Of a stretch of DNA of 64,000 bases, positions 58,901 to 64,000 are shown piece after piece. The stretch covers positions 1,805,820-1,869,819 of the forward strand of contig ML133493.1 of the NCBI GenBank assembly GCA_003864495.1, in the 5' to 3' direction. Numbering within the stretch: position 1 is the stretch's first letter; the number at the start of each line of letters is the position of its first letter. Below the pieces are notes generated by a model that ran no database searches, was not told the DNA's origin, and saw only the letters and a program-made list of their open reading frames with translations. The DNA is from Nemopilema nomurai (taxonomy: Eukaryota; Cnidaria; Scyphozoa; Rhizostomeae; Rhizostomatidae). The position numbers and the translations under genes were made by a program.

Positions 58901-61900
58901 TTCGTCATCAGTAGCAGTCAGTCAAAAAACGATTTTACACAAAAAGGCAGTAATCGAAATTATGTAACTTCGCTCTAGATTCGGAAGAATGCCTATCAGA
59001 ATCGCATAACTGCCAGCAAAACTCGACATGCGTGAATACGATTGGCTCATTCGAATGTCGTTGCCTGGAGGGATATACAGGTGATGGACGAAATTGCGCT
59101 GATACTGATGAATGTAAGGCAAATGTCTCTGTTTGCAACCAACATGCCATCTGCGTCAATAGTATTGCCTCTTTCGGGTGCTTCTGCAAAGAAGGCTTCA
59201 GTGGCAATGGTCAAACATGCTTGGACATTGACGAGTGCATGCATGGCAACAGTTGTCATGCAAACGCAACGTGTTCGAATACTATTGGATATTATAGATG
59301 CTCCTGCAAGGCTGGATTTGCTGGCAATGGTAGTTTTTGCAGCGACGTAAATGAGTGTCGTAGCAATACAGACAGATGTGATTCTAACGCTGCATGCGCA
59401 AACACCATTGGAAGCTATAGTTGTCTCTGTTTTGTGGGCCTTTCTGGCGATGGTCTGTCTTGCACAGACATTGATGAATGCTACATTAATGGGGACGATT
59501 GTCACATTAATGCTAGTTGTAAGAATACACACGGTTCCTATGCTTGCTCTTGTAAGGAAGGATTTCGTGGCAGCGGAACAACTTGTGTTGATTTGAATGA
59601 GTGCTCTGTATCTTCTAATAACTGCAGTCGAAATGGAGTTTGTGTGAACTCAATTGGCTCCTACAGCTGCTTGTGCAGTAGTGGATACTCGGGAGACGGT
59701 TATACTTGCATCGATGTTGATGAATGTGGGACAAGAAATGTGTGCCACAAGGATGCCGTTTGTGTGAATAGTTTAGGCTCTTTCTCTTGTAGTTGTAAAC
59801 TTGGTTATACCGGCAGCGGACAGACCTGTATTGATCTGAATGAATGCAAGCTGCGAACTGCCAACTGCTCTGCTAACGCAGATTGCTTAAATAACGAAGG
59901 CAGTTATTCCTGCAGTTGCAAAAGTGGGTATGCTGGGAATGGTGTTGTTTGTAGAGACATTGACGAATGCAGTGCTGGCGAAAATAACTGCCATCGTCAT
60001 GCGAAGTGCGTCAACACTGCGGGTTCATTCACGTGCCACTGCGGTGGAGGGTTTACGGGAAATGGCGTCCAGTGTTCTGATCAAGACGAATGCAATATCG
60101 GAAGCCATGCGTGCCATATTCACGCAAATTGTGCCAATACGATTGGCTCATATGTTTGTCATTGTTCTTTGGGTTATACGGGAAACGGAAGTGTATGCAT
60201 CGACAACAACGAATGTACGCTTTCCATCCATAACTGCCACTCACAAGCTACTTGTCAGAATACTCTTGGTAGTTTTCGGTGTTTTTGTTCCGCTGGATAC
60301 CATGGTAATGGTAGTTCTTGTGCGGATGCAGATGAGTGCAAGGAAGGAAGACATAATTGTCTAAATAACAGTGACTGCTACAACACGCAAGGCTCCTTCT
60401 ATTGCCTCTGCCAGCAGGGATTCACTGGGGAAGGAACTCGGTGCACTGATGTGGACGAGTGCTCTTTGCAGAGTCTCAGCTGCCACTCTAATGCGTCTTG
60501 TGAAAACACACAAGGCTCCTATAAATGTCAGTGCAAGCAGGGCTTTCTTGGGAGCGGTTATTATTGTGCGGACGAAAACGAATGCAACGATGGGACCCAC
60601 ATTTGTCACAATAACGCAACCTGTATCAATAACGTTGGTTCCTATTCCTGTATGTGTATTCCGGGGTATTTGGGTAATGGTAGAAACTGTTCAGATGAAG
60701 ATGAATGTGCAAATCGGCTGCATAACTGCAGCACGCACGCCCTGTGCATCAACAAACCGGGAGGATATACCTGTACGTGTAATTTAGGCTACAAAGGAGA
60801 TGGCTACGTTTGCTCTGATGTGGATGAATGCTCCTTCAGCTCTCACAACTGTCATTCACGTGCCATCTGCACTAATCTACAAGGAAGATTTAGCTGCAGC
60901 TGTCGCGCCGGCTATACAGGAAATGGCACACACTGCCTTGATTTCGATGAATGCCTGGCCAAAGCGCACCGGTGCCACCCTGAGGCAGTGTGCACCAATG
61001 CAGAAGCCTCCTATAGCTGCCGTTGTAGAAAAGGTTTTGTTGGAGATGGGTATCATTGCTTTGATGTGAATGAATGCAGCTCGTACAGTCACAATTGCCA
61101 TCCTAATGCATTTTGCATGAATAGAATGGGCTCATTTACATGTTTGTGTAACAAGGGCTTTGGAGGTGACGGGAGAAATTGCACCGATATTGATGAATGC
61201 CAGAATGGCACTTATTTGTGCCACCACGATGCTAAGTGCGTTAATGAGATCGGCTCGTACAATTGCAAATGCATCGAAGGGCTATCTGGGGATGGGAATC
61301 GGTGCAATGACATAAATGAGTGTGCTTTTAATGTTCATAATTGTCATAGAGAGGCATCTTGCACCAACACATATGGAGCTTTTAATTGCACTTGTCGGGA
61401 AGGATTCGATGGTAATGGCTTAAAATGTGAAGATATTGATGAATGTAGACAAACGCCACACCCTTGTGATATCAATGCTGTATGCAGGAATACAAATGGC
61501 ACTTTTACCTGCCAATGCAAACATGGTTATTATGGAAATGGGACGCACTGTACAGGTACGAGCTTCGTGAGTCATTTGAGTGTGAAGTTACGTTATTTGA
61601 TGTCTGTTAGCCACACTCCGCCAATTTAAGGCCATATCAACAAGGGGACACTAGCAGCAAATTGCTGGCTACCAAAACTTCCTGCCTGAAGAAGTTAAAA
61701 AGACCTTCCTTACAAAAAACGGTGCAAAACATGCTAGATCTCTTCTTTAAAGCCCCAACTCTGTGTTCACCATGTGACATTTAAAGCCCACTTCCTGTGT
61801 TTCTGGCTGTTCTGCTAATCCTAAATCCTGGAGCCTCAGAGATTATCTGCCAATTCCTTGTTGTATTTCTTACTGCATTCATCAATTTCCATTAAACCCA

Positions 61901-64000
61901 CTAAACTCAAGATATATGATTCGCTAAGTTAAAAATTATCTGGTCTTTGACATGTTAGCTATCTATCAGGTGGTTTTAAGATGAAAATAAATAGACATGA
62001 AAAAGACAAATAAACAAAATGATGTTAATGCACAATACAGGTGTCTAAGATATTCATAATCTTAAAAGCAGTTGAAAGTAATTGTTAATTGTATATATCA
62101 TGCATAAGCTGTCAGAATTGTGGCTTAAACAGGTGATCTTGCCGTTGACAAAAAAATCACAACCTTGAAAACTACGGTTGCGCATCCCCTATAAGCGCTA
62201 AATGATATTAGATTTATAAGAAGAAACGTCAAATTAAGTTCTCGTATGGGCATGTCTTGCTAAGGAATCAACCAACCTTCAATATATATAGAACTATTAC
62301 CATTCCGTGTCACTCGATCAGCTTCTGGAGTTAAGGCTTTCAACAATGGCTTTTGTAAATGTTCCTTGAAGGCACAAGTGCATCTTGAAAGACCTTACTT
62401 TAATCACGAAGCAGCGGGGTCGTAATATTTGCATACTTATTTGAGTACTTTTTTGTCTAATACTTCTCAGATTTTCTAAACGTCAGAAAGTGGGCAAAAG
62501 CTAACAAAATAGAGGTGTTTAGTAAATCCTTGTGTTGTATACAGCTTCGAGATATTTTTTCCAAACGGATTGTGTTTCCACCAAACAAAAAGGTTTAGTA
62601 GCAAATGAATTTTTATACCGATGTGAATCTTGGTAATGACTATCGCCTTCCATATTGGAGTTTAGGGGCCTGCTTTTATATCTATGTAAAATCCTATTCC
62701 ATATTGGCAAAGAAAGCTCGCATTTCACTTGGAACTTCTGAAAAAATGTGCGAATAGACGCATAAAACAATCGTGTCCCTTTATCTGAACTAACAATTTT
62801 GTCCGAGCCACAATTTATTCATACTTTATTCTATATTATTCGATATTCACAATATATTGTTTGCCTTTTTGTCTTTTTTGATATTTGCATACACTGAGGC
62901 GTGTCGGACAAAAAAGTGCTTTAAGTAAGCGGAAACAATGATTCCTTTGCGAATGTTATTTTGAAGCTTTGTAGTACAAAAATTCACCTTTATAGTGTTA
63001 CTTTTTAGTTTCTTCCTGGCACTTCTTTGTTTCGTTCAATTCCTGCTATAGCTAAAAACAAAACTAGTCATGAGAGACTAAAAAATGCAATCTAATCAGT
63101 ATAAAAATTACCAAGAACCTGAACTACAAAATGTCCTATAAAGAACCTGTACTAACTATTGCTTTTGTCATTTAATTATTTGGCTTGGCTTAATATCAAA
63201 TAAGGTTACATAAGTGTATCATTTTAAAGCCACAGCCACAACGAGTCAGAGTAATCTCTTTGCTTTTTGTTTTAACTTATTCATCCCTAAAATATCTATT
63301 CTACCCGCTTTACCCACAGAGAGCGCAACATTGTTCTTTAAATCTTTTCTTTGCTTGGAAAAGCCATTAGTACGCATCAATGGTATTTCTCACTGACTTT
63401 TTAGATCTAGATGAGTGTGCAATCGGTTCGCATAACTGTGCGAACGAGTCGAAGTGCTTCAACAAAAATGGTTCTTATGGTTGTATTTGCAGCCTTGGAT
63501 ACAGTGGCAATGGATTCAGATGCACAGGCAAGCATGCATATTGAGTTTCTTTTGTTAATAACCAGTTTTGTCGTTATTTACTAGCAGAAAATTGGAAAAT
63601 TGGTCCTTATTGATAGCTATCAATGTTAAAATATGCATTACTTTAAACGCATAGCTTTTATGCTTACTCTGAAACGCCTAGAAAGAGAATATGACAAGTT
63701 TTGTTACTTCAATTGCTGAAAATGATCCAAAGATATCTAAGTATCAATAAAAGTAAGAGAAAGGCAATTTGTATCAAAATATATAATGTTAGAGTATATT
63801 ACAATGAAGTAAAATTATATAACATTTTTTAATATTTAATAATGAAAAATATTGCGTTGTCTGCATCTTCATTATATCATCATTAATGTTTGAAATGGAA
63901 ATAATTCCCGTAAATCTCAAGGTAATCAAATTCAAGCTTACTTTTGCAGATATTGATGAATGCAGTCAAAACACACATCAGTGTCACATATATGCCCAAT
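49907..64000 (+). CDS. Secreted CUB and multi-EGF protein (5' part)
   Basis: Exons 49907-49961, 50730-50887, 52459-52657, 53088-53438, 55285-55413, 55958-56080, 56749-56865, 57161-57283, 58979-61555, 63405-63527 and 63950->64000 join in phase. The order is signal peptide, CUB 1 (two exons), CUB 2 (one exon), four EGF domains with one exon each, 21 EGF domains in one exon, one further EGF exon and a partial one at the edge. EGF exons are phase 1-1. Nearly all EGF domains carry the calcium-binding D-x-D/N-E-C start and the C-x-D/N-x4-F/Y-x-C hydroxylation pattern. The product is an extracellular, probably rod-like matrix or surface protein. CUB before EGF is the reverse of the vertebrate SCUBE and cubilin orders, so no ortholog is named. 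The C-terminus is outside the window. Confidence 0.88.
50730..50887 (+). CDS. CUB/EGF gene: CUB 1, first half
   Basis: Acceptor ACACACAG; donor GCA|GTAAGT. It contains [19 protein letters not shown], the central CUB region with the conserved cysteine-tryptophan, ending in VIDFA. Confidence 0.75.
52459..52657 (+). CDS. CUB/EGF gene: CUB 1, second half
   Basis: Phase 0 in. It contains [25 protein letters not shown] and [10 protein letters not shown], the conserved C-terminal half of a CUB domain. The donor is G|GTGCGT. Confidence 0.8.
53088..53438 (+). CDS. CUB/EGF gene: CUB 2
   Basis: A complete CUB in one 351-nt exon, phase 1-1. It contains [33 protein letters not shown] with the calcium-type acidic residues, IYCGTKRPP and a final [10 protein letters not shown]. 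Confidence 0.92.
53439..55284 (+). other. Intron 4 of the CUB/EGF gene
   Basis: About 1.8 kb of AT-rich intron. The open frame at 54087-54305 has no EGF or CUB character. No repeat structure stands out. Confidence 0.6.
55285..55413 (+). CDS. CUB/EGF gene: EGF exon 1
   Basis: A single calcium-binding [23 protein letters not shown] to GDGKSC, with a hydroxylation motif in [10 protein letters not shown]. It ends unusually in IWFRG before the GTATGT donor. Confidence 0.88.
55958..56080 (+). CDS. CUB/EGF gene: EGF exon 2
   Basis: A single [23 protein letters not shown] to GNGTKC; acceptor TTTGTAG, donor G|GTATTT. The hydroxylation motif is [10 protein letters not shown]. Confidence 0.88.
56420..56582. 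mobile_element. hAT-like non-autonomous DNA transposon (163 bp)
   Basis: The left end CAGTGACGTATTTACC and the reverse complement of the right end, CAGGGCCGCATTTAGG, are imperfect terminal inverted repeats of hAT style. They are flanked by 8-bp direct repeats GTAGGGGG (56412-56419) and GTAGAGGA (56583-56590), 6 of 8 matching, the target-site length of hAT elements. There is no coding capacity. It sits in the intron before EGF exon 3. Confidence 0.65.
56749..56865 (+). CDS. CUB/EGF gene: EGF exon 3
   Basis: A single [23 protein letters not shown] to GDGVTC, slightly shorter than its neighbours between the first two cysteines. Phase 1-1, donor G|GTAGGA. Confidence 0.88.
57161..57283 (+). CDS. 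CUB/EGF gene: EGF exon 4
   Basis: A single [23 protein letters not shown] to GNGSIC, between ATCTTATAG and G|GTTAGT. Six cysteines and the hydroxylation motif [10 protein letters not shown] are present. Confidence 0.88.
57284..58978 (+). other. Intron before the 21-EGF exon
   Basis: A 1.7-kb intron, AT-rich, ending with the TAATA microsatellite and a CGCTCTAG acceptor. No further EGF exon was found in it. Confidence 0.65.
58385..58738 (+). repeat. Pentanucleotide microsatellite (TAATA)n
   Basis: About 350 bp of nearly pure TAATA units, interrupted by a few ATGAAATA and AATAAATA variants. Long open frames read through it on the minus strand are artefacts of the repeat. Confidence 0.97.
58979..61555 (+). 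CDS. CUB/EGF gene: single exon with 21 calcium-binding EGF domains
   Basis: One uninterrupted 2577-nt exon, phase 1-1, from CGCTCTAG|AT to ACA G|GTACGA. I count 21 successive EGF domains of about 41 residues, from [12 protein letters not shown] to [12 protein letters not shown]. Each begins D-x-D/N-E-C (the first is D-S-E-E-C) and most have H-N-C-H-x-N-A-x-C and a G-S-Y/F-x-C hydroxylation core, ending G-D/N-G-x-x-C. Calcium-binding sequence is retained in practically all, implying a stiff rod. The domains are clearly different from one another, so the array is not a recent expansion. Many N-x-S/T sites are present. Confidence 0.95.
61556..63404 (+). other. Intron after the 21-EGF exon
   Basis: About 1.85 kb. 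No EGF exon was recognised inside. Short sequences near 62460-62520 (CGTCAGAAAGTGGGCAAAAG) recall the dispersed element found in the MFSD8-like introns, but the match is brief. Confidence 0.55.
63405..63527 (+). CDS. CUB/EGF gene: EGF exon after the array
   Basis: A single [23 protein letters not shown] to GNGFRC. Acceptor TTTTTAG. The donor that preserves phase is a GC type, CAG|GCAAGC after 63527; without splicing the frame ends at a TGA soon after. Confidence 0.85.
63950..64000 (+). CDS. CUB/EGF gene: partial EGF exon at window edge
   Basis: After CTTTTGCAG the frame reads [17 protein letters not shown] and runs off the window, so the EGF series continues to the right. Confidence 0.88.
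   Translation, partial: MLMNAVKTHISVTYMPN

Noticed and set aside
59047..61101. Open frames in other frames and on the opposite strand of the 21-EGF exon
   Set aside because: Shadow frames of a strongly coding exon; the EGF cysteine pattern is only in the main frame.

Overview
The window looks like nuclear DNA of an animal, most likely a cnidarian (an anthozoan such as a coral or sea anemone). It is AT-rich. Its genes are split into many short exons with GT-AG introns, and the products are metazoan types: CUB, calcium-binding EGF, Kazal, SPARC-type EF-hand, thyroglobulin type-1 and the MFSD8/CLN7 transporter family. Taxonomy is inferred from gene content. Nothing bacterial, no rRNA or tRNA and no CRISPR array was seen. 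All gene models were read by eye from codon continuity, intron phase and splice signals.

Layout. (1) From the left edge to 10168, plus strand: the 3' part of a large multi-exon gene for an uncharacterised extracellular-type protein of beta-rich repeats and coiled coils. (2) 12729-18443, minus strand: MFSD8-like copy 1, with all ten exons and splice sites present but a one-base deletion in exon 3. (3) 24790-29468, plus strand: MFSD8-like copy 2, intact, about 477 aa. (4) 35263-40166, plus strand: MFSD8-like copy 3, intact, about 501 aa. Copies 1 and 3 are a recent inverted duplication that includes introns and about 285 bp upstream, with copy 2 in the roughly 16-kb loop. One intron of copy 1 instead matches copy 2 almost exactly, which suggests gene conversion. 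(5) 42160-47386, minus strand: a secreted testican (SPOCK)-like gene with signal peptide, follistatin/Kazal, SPARC-type EF-hand pair and thyroglobulin type-1 domains. (6) 49907 to the right edge, plus strand: a secreted protein with two CUB domains followed by at least 27 EGF domains, 21 of them in a single 2.6-kb exon.

The last two genes diverge from a 2.5-kb intergenic stretch and both encode extracellular matrix or secreted proteins; the three MFSD8-like genes encode predicted lysosomal membrane transporters. Between and within the genes are two long pentanucleotide microsatellites, an hAT-like miniature element with target-site duplications, other MITE-like inverted repeats, a dispersed element family in the MFSD8 introns and several short tandem arrays.

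No wholly unknown system is evident. The most unusual features are the uncharacterised repeat gene, the 21-EGF exon, the inverted MFSD8 cluster with its mosaic introns and fresh pseudogene lesion, and splice-site duplications shared by all the copies.
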